Assembly: GCF_001719045.1 (NCBI RefSeq)
Contig: NZ_CP015423.1
Coordinates: forward strand, 1,116,001-1,180,000
DNA length: 64,000 nt
Direction of reading: 5' to 3'
Origin: Paenibacillus polymyxa
Lineage (GTDB): Bacteria; Bacillota; Bacilli; Paenibacillales; Paenibacillaceae
Shown: piece by piece, positions 1 through 9,121 of the stretch
Layout: each line of letters starts with the position of its first letter
How positions within the stretch are numbered: the stretch's first letter is position 1
Position numbers and translations under genes: made by a program
The notes under the pieces: generated by a model
Told to the model about the DNA's origin: nothing
Seen by the model: the letters and a program-made list of their open reading frames with translations, nothing else
Databases searched by the model: none

Positions 1-218
1 TGAGTTTTGACCGAAATGTACTCTGCTGCCCGCTGCATTTCTTCCGCAGAATGGTTCATATTTTCGGTGTATGCCGAAGTCTCTTCCATAGCTGCTGACA
101 GCTGTTCGACCGTGGCAGATACATCTCTAATCCGCTCATTGAGATCTGTCATATTATGATTCGTCTGGTCACTCAGTTGGTTAATTTGGCGTGACTCATT
201 TCGTCTATGGATAATAGT
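1..218 (-). pseudogene. 5'-truncated methyl-accepting chemotaxis protein fragment
   Basis: On the minus strand this stretch encodes part of an MCP signalling domain, with the readable string SATVEQLSAAMEETSAYTEN followed by NHSAEEMQRAAEYI. The frame runs off the left edge, where the C-terminal half would lie. Going upstream, the frame meets a TGA at 219-221 with no start codon or ribosome binding site, so the periplasmic, HAMP and adaptation regions are absent. A neighbouring frame (around 186-235) reads DLQRELLSIDEMSH, which may be more of the same protein out of frame. I read this as a decayed or truncated chemoreceptor; a short expressed protein from an internal ATG is less likely. Confidence 0.6.
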
Positions 219-244
219 TCACGCTGCAGATCACAGAACGTGAT

Positions 245-264
245 GATATATATATCTATATATC
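245..264. repeat. AT-rich inverted repeat
   Basis: Perfect 8-bp arms GATATATA/TATATATC around a TATC loop, directly beside the point where the chemoreceptor fragment breaks off. The rest of 219-471 is AT-rich. It holds a 26-codon open stretch (358-438) ending LKEFVKLEEESLHEVGHI that looks like the tail of a lost gene but cannot be assigned. Confidence 0.4.
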
Positions 265-471
265 GGTAGAAAACGCTTAAATTTATAAGTAAAATAACGG
301 TACTGCAAAAATAAGAATATTATAGTAGGCAACTTCATATTTGGATTTGCTATGTAACTCAAAATTTTAGATATTCATGGGCTTAAAGAATTTGTTAAAC
401 TAGAAGAGGAGTCCTTACACGAAGTGGGGCACATATAAACAACGACGCTGAATGATGGGAGAGAAAGTATT

Positions 472-1056
472 GTGACAAACATACAAAATAAAAAACAAGT
501 ATATATAATCCACGGATACACAGCTTCGCCAGCCGATCATTGGTTCCCTTGGTTACAAGACAAATTACAGGAAGATGGAGTATCGGTAGGTATACTGGAG
601 ATGCCCAACTCGCAATCCCCCAAACTTAATGAGTGGATCGAGCATCTATTACAAAATATTAAAGTTCTACATAAAGACACCTATTTTATTGGTCATAGCT
701 TGGGATGTGTATCCATATTAAGATACCTACAGCAAGTAAGTATCCCAGAACCACTTGGTGGTCTCGTTTTCGTTTCCGGTTTTACTGATCCAGTGCCGAG
801 TCTACCGTCATTAGATGAATTTACAAATGGCCATTTGGATTATCAGCAAATCATGGATTCGCTAAAAGCGCGTTCAGTTATCGCTTCAAAGGATGACACA
901 ATTGTGCCCTTTGCACTCAGCAAGAAACTAGCTGAAGACATCCAAGCCGATTTCCATGAAGTAGACCATGGAGGACACTTTTTACAAAGTGACGGTTTTA
1001 CCACCTTACCGATGGTACATCAAGTGTTAATTGAAATGATGAATGCAAATAAGTAG
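472..1056 (+). CDS. RBBP9/YdeN-family serine hydrolase
   Basis: A 194-residue alpha/beta hydrolase. The nucleophile elbow is GHSLGC (Ser76), the acid is in SKDDTIVPF (Asp141/142) and the base is His169 in DHGGHF, giving a complete Ser-Asp-His triad. The N-terminal HGYTASPADHWFPWL matches the RBBP9/YdeN family of small cytosolic serine hydrolases, whose natural substrates are mostly unknown. Translation starts at GTG 472 behind GGGAGAG at 459-465. It stands alone, with a terminator-like hairpin directly downstream. Family confidence is high; substrate unknown. Confidence 0.85.
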   Translation: MTNIQNKKQVYIIHGYTASPADHWFPWLQDKLQEDGVSVGILEMPNSQSPKLNEWIEHLLQNIKVLHKDTYFIGHSLGCVSILRYLQQVSIPEPLGGLVFVSGFTDPVPSLPSLDEFTNGHLDYQQIMDSLKARSVIASKDDTIVPFALSKKLAEDIQADFHEVDHGGHFLQSDGFTTLPMVHQVLIEMMNANK

Positions 1057-1085
1057 CATGACAGGCTTAGTTTGAAAACTTACAT

Positions 1086-1128
1086 AACCCGCAAAATGGA
1101 ACCGGCGAAGGGTTCATTATTGCGGGTT
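1086..1128. terminator. Nested hairpin between convergent genes
   Basis: Outer arms AACCCGCAA/TTGCGGGTT enclose a second inverted repeat GGAACC/GGTTC. It sits between the hydrolase (+) and the SMI1/KNR4 gene (-). The T-run is weak, so this may be a bidirectional terminator of modest strength. Confidence 0.5.
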
Positions 1129-1135
1129 CAATACA

Positions 1136-1672
1136 TCAATATAATGCCCATTTTTCCGTACACAGCTCTATAAATGAATGGGCAACCTGTTCACATTCGT
1201 CATATCCCAAACTACCAGAATGAGCAAAAAGAACGGGATACTCATTGTTTCTTTTTTCCTCTCTCATATCAAACATATAGTGGTTTCCGCACCCATCCAT
1301 CGCAAACGACACAGCACCCGGCATATATTCCGGTAACTCGTAGGCGAGGTTCATTTCTCTCAAATCTTCGGTATTGAAAAACTGAAAATAACGTTCTCCA
1401 TTTTGAAACTCCCCGCCGTTAGAGTATCTCAAAAAATCCATATAGCTGTCAGGAAATTGCCCTTGGGGCAGATGCCAGCTCACAGGATCTAAAGGTTTAT
1501 ATTGATCATAGAATGGAGACGACTTTGGAAAAGGGTTCACTTGTCTTTGCTTGATTTCGTGAATCTCTTGTTCCGATAGCTTTATGTTCCATGTTTTTAA
1601 AAAATTCGCGATTTGTTCATCCGTTGCTTCCGGACTTTTTACAAATTGTTGTTCAAAGTGAATACTCCACAT
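1136..1672 (-). CDS. SMI1/KNR4 (SUKH) family protein
   Basis: A 178-residue protein with the SUKH-fold pattern: LPQGQFPDSYMDFLRYSNGGE, then FFNTEDLREMN, then AMDGCGNHYMFDMR. SUKH proteins are frequent immunity proteins against polymorphic nuclease toxins; some have other roles. I start it at ATG 1672 because GGAGG lies 9 bases upstream, while the longer TTG frame (1681) abuts that site. It is the last gene of a minus-strand run with three other immunity-like or orphan genes. No toxin is adjacent, so the immunity role is inferred. Confidence 0.75.
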   Translation of the reverse strand: MWSIHFEQQFVKSPEATDEQIANFLKTWNIKLSEQEIHEIKQRQVNPFPKSSPFYDQYKPLDPVSWHLPQGQFPDSYMDFLRYSNGGEFQNGERYFQFFNTEDLREMNLAYELPEYMPGAVSFAMDGCGNHYMFDMREEKRNNEYPVLFAHSGSLGYDECEQVAHSFIELCTEKWALY

Positions 1673-1728
1673 ATCAACCAACCTCCATACCTCGATGCCT
1701 CTAAGAGTTGTTATTTCTACCGAGCAAG

Positions 1729-2388
1729 CTATTCCTTATCCACTACCGCCTGCCATACTTTTGTAATGTCTATAGGCGACTTGCTGCTAGTCTCCCCTCC
1801 ACCTTCCTGAGTCCATAGCGGCGGATAATATGCAAATACCTCTCCCGGCTGAAGTTGCTCCATATCCTTCTGCCAACCGTTCCAGCGGAATGTCTGGTAG
1901 AACAAGTCCAAATCTCCCTCAGCCAACCAGCTCAAGAAACCGGAATAGGCCAGCTCTGTGGATTCCCATTCCAATGCATCTGGTGCAAAATAGTAGATAT
2001 GACCGCTACGTCCGAATTTCCCTGTATCCAATCCAAAAAATCCACCTGCTGCATCATAAGCCACCATTAGCATCCCCTCAAGCGCAGGAACACTTTCCGG
2101 CTCTTGAAGCCCGTTCCATGAGGTCAAGCTACCAAAAATTCCAGAGCCACCTGCACCCAGCAAGGTGATCCAACCGTAATCAAACACGATTCCTCCTGTC
2201 TCATAGGCAACTGTTCCCAAATACGATTTCGTACTCACCTGCAAACGGTACAGCGTGTCCCCTGGAGCGGATTCCGATTTGGACGATACAATGTGATGAG
2301 AATTCCGGCCTTCTTTCAGAATATTTGCGACCTCTTCCCATGCATGGTTATCCTTATCCACCAGTTCATCAACCGTTAAAGTATGCAT
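1729..2388 (-). CDS. DUF2625 family protein
   Basis: About 219 residues, resembling DUF2625: the central segment FDYGWITLLGAGGSGIFGSL followed by SWNGLQ, and FFGLDTGKFGRSGHIYYFAPD, are typical of that family. DUF2625 proteins have no established function; several sit in toxin/immunity clusters together with SUKH and Imm genes, as here. The ATG at 2388 is preferred over ATG 2394 because AAGGGG sits 7 bases before the former and almost touches the latter. No signal peptide or membrane segment, so cytosolic. Confidence 0.7.
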   Translation of the reverse strand: MHTLTVDELVDKDNHAWEEVANILKEGRNSHHIVSSKSESAPGDTLYRLQVSTKSYLGTVAYETGGIVFDYGWITLLGAGGSGIFGSLTSWNGLQEPESVPALEGMLMVAYDAAGGFFGLDTGKFGRSGHIYYFAPDALEWESTELAYSGFLSWLAEGDLDLFYQTFRWNGWQKDMEQLQPGEVFAYYPPLWTQEGGGETSSKSPIDITKVWQAVVDKE

Positions 2389-2424
2389 GTTCATTCCCCT
2401 TCCCGCATATCCTAAAATTCCCTT

Positions 2425-2943
2425 TCAACCTACAAACTGATGTTTGAAAACCTGCGTTTGATCTAAAATCACCCACTGATTCACTTCGTCGTATCCTTTT
2501 ACAATTGCCGTGACCTCATGCTTCGGATACATCCACTCGGATGGTGGCTTTTCCTCATATGTACGAGTGTCTGACAATCCGACCGCATGATACTGGAAAA
2601 TATGAATAAGCGTACCGTGTGGGAAAAATGCTTCAATATAACCCTTTACCTTAGTCCCAACGGGCAGGGCATTTTTGATTTGATGCCATTCCTTGTTGAA
2701 GGTGTGAAGATAATTGGACCAGATTTCTTCAAACTCTTTTTTTGTAATTTGCGTATAATAGGGCTCTGTATCATCAATCGCTTTCTCAGCTAATAAGAAA
2801 TGATACTGCTCGTGCTTGCGATTAGAGGCGATATACGTGCCATCATCCTGGATGACAATTTGTCGATAGGCTATTCCATCCGAATCTATTTCAAAATACC
2901 AGGTTCCCATGCCTGGCTCCGGGCAATCTCTAAGATACTTCAT
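2425..2943 (-). CDS. Uncharacterised protein with S1-like C-terminal half
   Basis: 172 residues, not recognised as a named family. The N-terminal half begins MKYLRDCPEPGMGTWYFEID and reads like a small mixed alpha/beta domain. The C-terminal half (about residues 92-165) has the strand spacing of an S1/OB fold: LPVGTKVKGYIEAFFPHGTL, then KHEVTAIVKGYDEVNQWVIL. An RNA-binding or ligand-binding OB fold is therefore plausible but unproven. AGGAGG precedes ATG 2943. It lies 32 bases downstream of the Imm26-like gene and in the same direction. Confidence 0.55.
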   Translation of the reverse strand: MKYLRDCPEPGMGTWYFEIDSDGIAYRQIVIQDDGTYIASNRKHEQYHFLLAEKAIDDTEPYYTQITKKEFEEIWSNYLHTFNKEWHQIKNALPVGTKVKGYIEAFFPHGTLIHIFQYHAVGLSDTRTYEEKPPSEWMYPKHEVTAIVKGYDEVNQWVILDQTQVFKHQFVG

Positions 2944-2975
2944 GTGCTCCTCCTATTAAAAAATCAAATCCGTTT

Positions 2976-4130
2976 TCATCCTTTTTTCCCGCCATAGATT
3001 CTTATCAAATATGCGAGATATTCTGAACGTGTCAGTCCTCCCGCTTGGCGGTTGAACTCATCATACGAAATGTCTTCCAGGAATCCGAATTCGGCCAGTG
3101 CTTTTCGACGCTCCTCCCGATGCAACGGATTATCCAGCGTTTTGTGCCACTCCCGCTCTTCCCAGGAGCCAAAACAGTCGGCAACGATACCTGAATAAGC
3201 ACCGTTATTTGAAAATTTTCGCGAGGACTTGAACACGGTCTCCCCTTCCGGTTTGGAAACCGTGCCCGTTCCCCAGGACAGACTATATGTTCTTTCTTTT
3301 CTGCTATCCGTACTACAGCAGTAGCCGATGGGGAACACAATATCCTCTTCCACCAACAGCTTATGCCCTACCCGCTCATAGGCCCCCCGCATAAAGGAAT
3401 CATCCATAACAATCCAGGTCGTTTCGGATAATGGGGCGTCTATGATGGACTCCAAAGCTGTTGAACGGTCACGACTCGTGAAGAAATACGGACGCACGAA
3501 TAAAGGCATGGTCATGACACTGTTCCAAATGCTTTCCTCTGCAAACAACTGATCCTTTTGCATTTGGCGCAGATCTCCAATGACCAGTACATATCCATCT
3601 GTGAAAAGGTCTATTTCCACGCGGAAGATGTCTCCCGGGATTGTTTTATAACGCTGATTTTTCATATGCTTCAGTCGGTGCAGCCTGCGATCGTAATCCT
3701 TGGGCACAAGTGACGGATATTGCTGAAGCCAATCGATGATCTCTTCTTTACTATGTAAATGCTCGCATCCCGTAATAGGGAGTTTCACACCCGTTTTGCT
3801 ATTCACAGCAGTAACATAACTAAGAGGACGATCCCTTCTAATGCCTGCTGAAAAGGTTACGCCTTCTGCCTTGATGCTCGAAACACTTGTGTAATTCAGC
3901 TTTTTCTCTTTGCCACGAGCCGTTTTAGGCAAAACAAATGCCCGGTCACGCGTAAGAATCTCTACATCGGTTTCTCCATAGGTATCCTCAGTGGAAGAAA
4001 TTCGCTTGCGAATGACATCCCCATCCATACAAATAAAGTATCCATTTTTAATTTCTACCACGTCCCAATGTTCTTCCAGCGTCTCCAGCCCGAAGTACGG
4101 TCGTAACGCGTTCGTTAGCCAACTATTCAT
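2976..4130 (-). CDS. Imm26-like domain protein
   Basis: A 384-residue cytosolic protein. The central part, about residues 165-210 (YKTIPGDIFRVEIDLFTDGY, then VLVIGDLRQM), has the GDIFRV...GYVLVIG pattern of immunity protein 26. The N- and C-terminal thirds are not recognised; the C-terminus holds SYDEFNRQAGGLTRSEYLAY. Start chosen at ATG 4130, five bases after AGGAGG, rather than ATG 4154 which has no visible site. It is the first gene of the immunity-like run 4130 to 1136. Much longer than a stand-alone Imm26 domain, so it may be a fusion with a different role. Confidence 0.5.
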   Translation of the reverse strand: MNSWLTNALRPYFGLETLEEHWDVVEIKNGYFICMDGDVIRKRISSTEDTYGETDVEILTRDRAFVLPKTARGKEKKLNYTSVSSIKAEGVTFSAGIRRDRPLSYVTAVNSKTGVKLPITGCEHLHSKEEIIDWLQQYPSLVPKDYDRRLHRLKHMKNQRYKTIPGDIFRVEIDLFTDGYVLVIGDLRQMQKDQLFAEESIWNSVMTMPLFVRPYFFTSRDRSTALESIIDAPLSETTWIVMDDSFMRGAYERVGHKLLVEEDIVFPIGYCCSTDSRKERTYSLSWGTGTVSKPEGETVFKSSRKFSNNGAYSGIVADCFGSWEEREWHKTLDNPLHREERRKALAEFGFLEDISYDEFNRQAGGLTRSEYLAYLIRIYGGKKG

Positions 4131-4209
4131 CTGCTCCTCCTGTTCCGAGTACATCTCAATGGACTCAGCTCAATTTTTCCAGAGACTATAACATAACATG
4201 GCATACAGC

Positions 4210-5220
4210 TCATTTATTCCTATACATTACAGCTTGGATCAACTCCTCCTGAATCCAGCTACTTTTGGTAGACAGTTGGAGCAAATCAGCAGAGATCTGT
4301 TTGACTTGCTCTTGCAACACGTGTGACTGATCCGTTCCTTCCAGAAAGCGACTCAAAAAATGAAAAAATACGTCTACCTTCCTAAGCAGCATCAAAATAG
4401 GCAAAGCATCAATCTCGTTGTGGCTTAGATGCACCTGGCGGCTGAAGCCTCGGCAAAAATCCCGAACTGCTGTCGTCTCCTCCGGTTGTCCCAAAAATCC
4501 AGATAAGATGACCGCCGGCTCCATGACCCGAACGTCTAGCGTACAAAATTCAAAATCAAGCAGTGCAGTTACTAGACTATGATCCGAATCCTTTACTAAC
4601 AAATTGGAAGCGTTCAAGTCTCCATGTACAAGCTGATGCGGCAACTCTTCTAATGCATGAAGCGAATCTGTAATCTCTTCATAAGCTGCTCCTATTAACC
4701 GCAGCTCTTCATGCAAATCCTTTAGAGGCTCAGGCGGATGTAAACAAAAGCCTTGAACCGTTTCCCGGTTACACAATGGATAGGATTGCTGCAAAGCATA
4801 ATACGGTCGATAGACTGGGGTCATATCAAGATTGAATGTCGCAAGCACAGCCGATAATTCGCCCGTAGCCTCACCCAAAGAATAGGCAAAGCTTGAATCC
4901 TGCTTCAGGGGTGATATGCCTTCTATGTATTTGAACAAACACACATATTTACCGCTTTCCCTCTCCAGTTGAGCAAGCGTCTCTCCCGTGACCGTCGGAA
5001 TAGGCTGTGGTATTCTGAATGATAGAGAATGCTTACTCAGCTCCTGCAAAACCGCATGCTCAAATTCAATTTTATCCCGATCCCTGTGTGTATCGTAGAC
5101 GCGCAGCACCCCGCTTCGTCCACCACTCTTAACAAAATACGTCGTATTATTCCAACCCCCGGTTCGTTTCTGCAGCATTCCGTTCCACTCCGGCCAGTGC
5201 CGTCTTAGTATTGCTTCCAA
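4210..5220 (-). CDS. Aminoglycoside phosphotransferase-fold small-molecule kinase
   Basis: 336 residues with the kinase-like APH fold: an N-terminal lobe with GGWNNTTYFV, the catalytic-loop motif HGDLNASNLLV, and the metal-binding LLDFEF that replaces DFD. This subfamily includes homoserine kinase type II-like and YcbJ-like enzymes; the actual substrate cannot be told. An antibiotic substrate is possible but not indicated by context. The start is TTG 5220, with GGGAGG nine bases upstream. It is a single gene with its own upstream intergenic region (5221-5431), where I see no certain promoter. Confidence 0.75.
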   Translation of the reverse strand: MEAILRRHWPEWNGMLQKRTGGWNNTTYFVKSGGRSGVLRVYDTHRDRDKIEFEHAVLQELSKHSLSFRIPQPIPTVTGETLAQLERESGKYVCLFKYIEGISPLKQDSSFAYSLGEATGELSAVLATFNLDMTPVYRPYYALQQSYPLCNRETVQGFCLHPPEPLKDLHEELRLIGAAYEEITDSLHALEELPHQLVHGDLNASNLLVKDSDHSLVTALLDFEFCTLDVRVMEPAVILSGFLGQPEETTAVRDFCRGFSRQVHLSHNEIDALPILMLLRKVDVFFHFLSRFLEGTDQSHVLQEQVKQISADLLQLSTKSSWIQEELIQAVMYRNK

Positions 5221-5431
5221 GGATGTATCCTCCCTTCTTCATGTCCATAGCATCGGCTGACTCCGGCATGCGAGAAGTATGGTTATAATAGCTTAACAGG
5301 TAATTTCATTATTTTAGCATAGCAGATAGCCTATTTTATAGCAGAGGGAGACTCTAATTCATAAGAATTTAAACCGAAGGAGGAATACCTCACTTACAAT
5401 GTGATCGAGTCTTTTTAAACAGGACGTACAC

Positions 5432-5461
5432 AAAAAATAGGACTGATTAATCAGCCCTGTC
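5432..5461 (-). terminator. Rho-independent terminator of hsp20
   Basis: Read on the minus strand, arms AGGGCTGA and TCAGTCCT around TTAA are followed by ATTTTTTG. It lies 18 bases past the hsp20 stop. Confidence 0.75.
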
Positions 5462-5478
5462 TTCTACATCATACCCCT

Positions 5479-5922
5479 TTAGTCAATCTGGATCTGTCTG
5501 CGGGAACGATCGTCACCCTGACGTTTAGGAATTTCAAGTTTCAATACGCCTTGATCCAGTTTTGCCTTAATGCCTTCTTCATCAACATGATCCACATAGA
5601 AGCGTCGGACAAATTCCCCAGAACGGCGCTCCCGTCGAATCATTTTATTCGTATCATCCTTCTCTTCATGATATTCATTCCGTTTAGCACGGATCGTCAA
5701 ATAATTATGGGCAATATCGATGTCGATATCTTCTTTTGCAATGCCTGGAAGCTCAGCTTCCACCAGATATCTGTCGTTTTCTTCACGAATATCCGTCCGA
5801 AATGTCTGAGAGTTGCTGCTAAATGGAGCAAGCCAGTGGTCATCAACCATACCATTGAAGGATTTAAACATTTGTCCAAAGAAGTCTTCATTTCTTTTAC
5901 GAAATGGGATCAGATCAAACAT
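5479..5922 (-). CDS. Hsp20/alpha-crystallin family small heat shock protein
   Basis: 147 residues: the N-terminal MFDLIPFRKRNEDFF, an alpha-crystallin domain at about 40-140 (ENDRYLVEAELPGIAKEDID, then GVLKLEIPKR) and a short tail. Such proteins are ATP-independent holdases that form oligomers and keep unfolding proteins soluble. The length matches bacterial members such as Hsp18. It is monocistronic, with a sigma-A promoter upstream and a terminator downstream. No CIRCE-like inverted repeat is visible near the promoter, so HrcA control is not supported by the sequence. Confidence 0.92.
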   Translation of the reverse strand: MFDLIPFRKRNEDFFGQMFKSFNGMVDDHWLAPFSSNSQTFRTDIREENDRYLVEAELPGIAKEDIDIDIAHNYLTIRAKRNEYHEEKDDTNKMIRRERRSGEFVRRFYVDHVDEEGIKAKLDQGVLKLEIPKRQGDDRSRRQIQID

Positions 5923-5972
5923 GAAAATCAGCTCCTTTTAATTGGTTGTTGTTTGTGTTCCTTACGATTCAT

Positions 5973-6001
5973 ATTATAGTACCGAAAGGAGCGAGGCTCA
6001 A
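5973..6001 (-). promoter_or_regulatory. Sigma-A promoter of hsp20
   Basis: On the minus strand TTGAGC (5996-6001), a 17-bp spacer and a perfect TATAAT (5973-5978). It lies 51 bp upstream of the start codon and in the correct orientation. Confidence 0.75.
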
Positions 6002-6136
6002 AGTTCAAAAGAGGCTGAAAATACTGAAATAACCCGATCCTAAGCGATCTGTCAAAAATAGTTTTAGATTTCAATCGATTTGACCTTTTTTGACCTTTTG
6101 ACTTCACAAGAGACTACATATTCTTTGCCAGCCAAC

Positions 6137-7138
6137 TCAGGCTTGCCCTGCTATCGCTTGTTCCGGTGTAGAAGCTGGGTACAAGTGACAGGCTACCTGC
6201 CGCCCTGGTGCAGCTTCGGCAAAGATGGGCTGTACTTTGCTGCATATCTCCATGGCTGCCGGGCAGCGGTTATGAAACGCACAACCACTTGGCGGATTTT
6301 CTGGACTGGGCACATCCCCTTTAAGTACAATCCGATCACGTTCCGCTTCCGGATCAGCTACAGGTACCGCAGACATTAACGCCTTTGTATACGGGTGCAG
6401 CGGCTCTCTGAACACTGCTTGGGTCGGTGCGAGTTCGACCAGCTTGCCCAGGTACATCACACCCACGCGGTCGCTGATAAATTTGACGACCGACAGATCA
6501 TGGGAAATGAACATATACGTCAGGTCATATTGTTTTTGCAGGTCCTTCATCAGATTGAGCACTTGCGCCTGAATCGACACATCGAGGGCCGAGACTGGCT
6601 CGTCACACACGATAAATTTGGGATGAAGCGCCAGTGCCCGTGCGATCCCGATCCGCTGGCGTTGACCACCCGAGAACTCATGCGGATAACGATGAGCGTG
6701 ATAAGGAGACAATCCGACCACTTCGAGCAGCTCTTCCACCCGCTCTTTGAGCTGCGTTTTGCTTAGCTTTTCATGCGTGATGAGCGGTTCTTCCAGCACC
6801 TGCTGTACTGTCCATCTGGGATCAAGCGAAGCAAACGGATCTTGAAACACCATCTGCATATCCGTTCTGAATTTGCGCAGCTGCTCTGTGTTTAGCTTAC
6901 GTATATCCGTGCCATTAAACAGAATCTCTCCATCCGTCGGTTCGATCAATCTGAGAATTGCCCGTCCAGTTGTGGATTTGCCGCAGCCGGATTCTCCCAC
7001 GATTGCCAGGGTTTCACCCTGCTGTACAGTCAGGTTAATACCATCCACCGCTTTGACTGCTCCCACCTGTTTGGAAAAAAGTCCTTTTTTGATCGGATAG
7101 TGTTTTTTCAAATTACGTATTTCAAGCAGTGTACTCAT
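6137..7138 (-). CDS. dppF: Dipeptide/oligopeptide ABC transporter ATPase (DppF type)
   Basis: A 333-residue ATPase that energises peptide import with its DppD-type partner. Walker A is GESGCGKST, the signature is [15 protein letters not shown], and Walker B is [12 protein letters not shown] with the H-loop ISHD. The C-terminal OppD/F domain holds the Cys cluster [15 protein letters not shown] typical of these subunits. Start ATG 7138 follows GGAGGG and overlaps the dppD end by 17 bases; a longer open frame to 7321 has no support. Last gene of the operon. No strong terminator is visible in 6002-6136. Confidence 0.9.
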   Translation of the reverse strand: MSTLLEIRNLKKHYPIKKGLFSKQVGAVKAVDGINLTVQQGETLAIVGESGCGKSTTGRAILRLIEPTDGEILFNGTDIRKLNTEQLRKFRTDMQMVFQDPFASLDPRWTVQQVLEEPLITHEKLSKTQLKERVEELLEVVGLSPYHAHRYPHEFSGGQRQRIGIARALALHPKFIVCDEPVSALDVSIQAQVLNLMKDLQKQYDLTYMFISHDLSVVKFISDRVGVMYLGKLVELAPTQAVFREPLHPYTKALMSAVPVADPEAERDRIVLKGDVPSPENPPSGCAFHNRCPAAMEICSKVQPIFAEAAPGRQVACHLYPASTPEQAIAGQA

Positions 7139-8111
7139 GATATCCCTCCTGCTGTAGCAAGCAGCGGCTTTTGTGTCCGGGTTCCACTTCTGTAAGCTCC
7201 GGGGCCTCTGCACGGCAAATTTCCTTGGCAAACTGACAACGTGGTGCAAAGCGGCAGCCTTTTGGCATATCGAGCGGGTTGGGAACCTGGCCCGGAATGG
7301 AAGCCAGACGCTCCTGATCACTGTTCAATTGCGGCAGTGAGGCTAGCAAACTTTGTGTATACGGATGCTTGGGATCTTTAAAAAGCGTTTTAACATCCGT
7401 TTCTTCTACGACTTGTCCGGCATACATAATCACGACCCGATCGCACATTTCAGCAACGACACCAAGGTCATGAGTAATCATCAGAATGGAAGTTCCTTCG
7501 GACTTCTGTAGCTCACGCATCAAGTCAAGAATCTGTGCTTGAATGGTTACATCGAGTGCCGTTGTCGGTTCATCGGCGATCAGCAGCTTCGGATTGCACA
7601 CCATCGCCATCGCAATCATCACCCGTTGGCGCATACCGCCCGAGAGTTCATGCGGATAAGAAGCGGCTACTTTTTCTGGACGTGGAATTCCCACTTTCGT
7701 CAGCATTTCCACAGCCATGTCTTTTGCTTTGTGTTTGCTTACACCGTGGTGGTAGCGGGCAGACTCCGCAATTTGCTTGCCGATTTTGAACACAGGATTT
7801 AGCGAAGTCATGGGCTCCTGAAAAATCATAGCCATCTCGTTGCCACGAATCGAGCGCATTTTCCGCTCCGAAAAATCCAGCATGTTTTCACCGTTAAACC
7901 GTACTTCGCCAGCGGCTACTTTCCCAAGTCCCTTGGGGAGGAGCTGAATAATAGAAAGGGAGGTAATGCTCTTGCCGCACCCGGATTCGCCAACGATTCC
8001 GAGTGTTTCGCCTTTGCCAACCGATAGATCGACGCCGTCCACAGCCCGGATGGTGCCAGCCGCAGTCTTGAACTCCGTCCGAAGGTTGGTTACTTCAAGC
8101 AGTTGTGTCAT
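7122..8111 (-). CDS. dppD: Dipeptide/oligopeptide ABC transporter ATPase (DppD type)
   Basis: A 329-residue partner ATPase. Walker A is GESGCGKSI, the signature is [15 protein letters not shown], Walker B is [12 protein letters not shown], and the C-terminal peptide-transporter domain ends with [14 protein letters not shown]. It forms the cytosolic heterodimer with DppF on the two membrane permeases. Good ribosome binding site GGAGGG before ATG 8111. It follows the DUF1177 gene by 61 bases. Confidence 0.9.
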   Translation of the reverse strand: MTQLLEVTNLRTEFKTAAGTIRAVDGVDLSVGKGETLGIVGESGCGKSITSLSIIQLLPKGLGKVAAGEVRFNGENMLDFSERKMRSIRGNEMAMIFQEPMTSLNPVFKIGKQIAESARYHHGVSKHKAKDMAVEMLTKVGIPRPEKVAASYPHELSGGMRQRVMIAMAMVCNPKLLIADEPTTALDVTIQAQILDLMRELQKSEGTSILMITHDLGVVAEMCDRVVIMYAGQVVEETDVKTLFKDPKHPYTQSLLASLPQLNSDQERLASIPGQVPNPLDMPKGCRFAPRCQFAKEICRAEAPELTEVEPGHKSRCLLQQEGYHEYTA

Positions 8112-8172
8112 GCCCTCTTCCCTCCTTGTCCATCATTGAACCTTCATGTTCTTTTTATCTTAGGGAATAAGC

Positions 8173-9108
8173 TTATTCAGACTTACCCATCGTTTGCAGA
8201 TGCTTCATGGTACCGTACAATTTAGTAATATGTTGAAACTCCTTTTCCGAATGAAAAGAGCATTGCCCACGTCCATAAGCTTTGGCTGTTTCTACAGCCA
8301 ATTTGGCCGCCAGCGCAATATCGCTTTCGTGGCTGGCCCCCGTTGCACTGCCTGGGACAGGAGCAGCGGCCGTGATGGCTACACCAACCACTGGAGCGGA
8401 AGTGGCCACCGCTGGCTGCAAAATGCTGTTGATGTGATACAGATCGTTACCATAAGGTGTGATATCCTGCGTTGTTACAGCAAACGTGACACAGGGTTCG
8501 CCAGTAACAGTCTGAACAATATCGACGAGGTCTTCACTAATGCGTAGCACGTAGCCTTCACGTACCGTTGGGGAAATGGCAATACCTTTATGGTTAATGA
8601 CCCGATTCCCTTTGGTCGTATCAATGGACAGGATCGCTTCCATTTCGGGTGTCACTTCATATTTGTTCATTGTCAAAATATCTACGGGTGAATCCATAAA
8701 TGGAACCGGATCATGGGGCTGAGTAGGTGCATCTGGACAAATATGTGTACAGATGATCACATCTCCGTCAAGCGCATCTCCTTTGGACTGCATGCTCAAA
8801 AGTTTAGCCGCCGCCGAAATTGCCGCTGCCGCACCGTCACCATCGGATACAAATCCGATCATTTCCGGCCGTGCTCCTAGTCCACCAAGTCGCCCTACTA
8901 CACCCAAGGTTGGAGAATCGCCCCCCTGAATGCGACCCGTTTTACCGACAATGACAATTTTAATAAAATCCGTAGAACCCTTTTCACCTTGCACAGTGGT
9001 GACCGTAATCTCCGCTTGACCCAGTTGTTCCAAATAAGCTTTGACTTCTGCCCCGCTGGCGAACGGATTATCCAAAAGGTCATAAACTTCAAAAACTTGT
9101 TTCATCAT
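8173..9108 (-). CDS. DUF1177 family protein in the peptide operon
   Basis: 311 residues matching DUF1177. Landmarks are GKTGRIQGGDSPTLGVVGRL, MIGFVSDGDGAAAAIS and DVIICTHICPDAPTQPHDPV. The family has no established reaction; the conserved Asp, His and Cys residues in these stretches suggest a metal- or nucleophile-using enzyme. Its place between an M20 deacylase and peptide transporter ATPases implies a role in processing the imported substrate, but that is inference. It lies 13 bases from the M20 gene, so the two are almost certainly co-expressed. Confidence 0.75.
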   Translation of the reverse strand: MMKQVFEVYDLLDNPFASGAEVKAYLEQLGQAEITVTTVQGEKGSTDFIKIVIVGKTGRIQGGDSPTLGVVGRLGGLGARPEMIGFVSDGDGAAAAISAAAKLLSMQSKGDALDGDVIICTHICPDAPTQPHDPVPFMDSPVDILTMNKYEVTPEMEAILSIDTTKGNRVINHKGIAISPTVREGYVLRISEDLVDIVQTVTGEPCVTFAVTTQDITPYGNDLYHINSILQPAVATSAPVVGVAITAAAPVPGSATGASHESDIALAAKLAVETAKAYGRGQCSFHSEKEFQHITKLYGTMKHLQTMGKSE

Positions 9109-9121
9109 ACGGCAGATCCCC

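Noticed and set aside
358..438. 26-codon frame ending in LKEFVKLEEESLHEVGHI
   Set aside because: No start codon and too short to assign; may be the tail of a lost gene upstream of the hydrolase.
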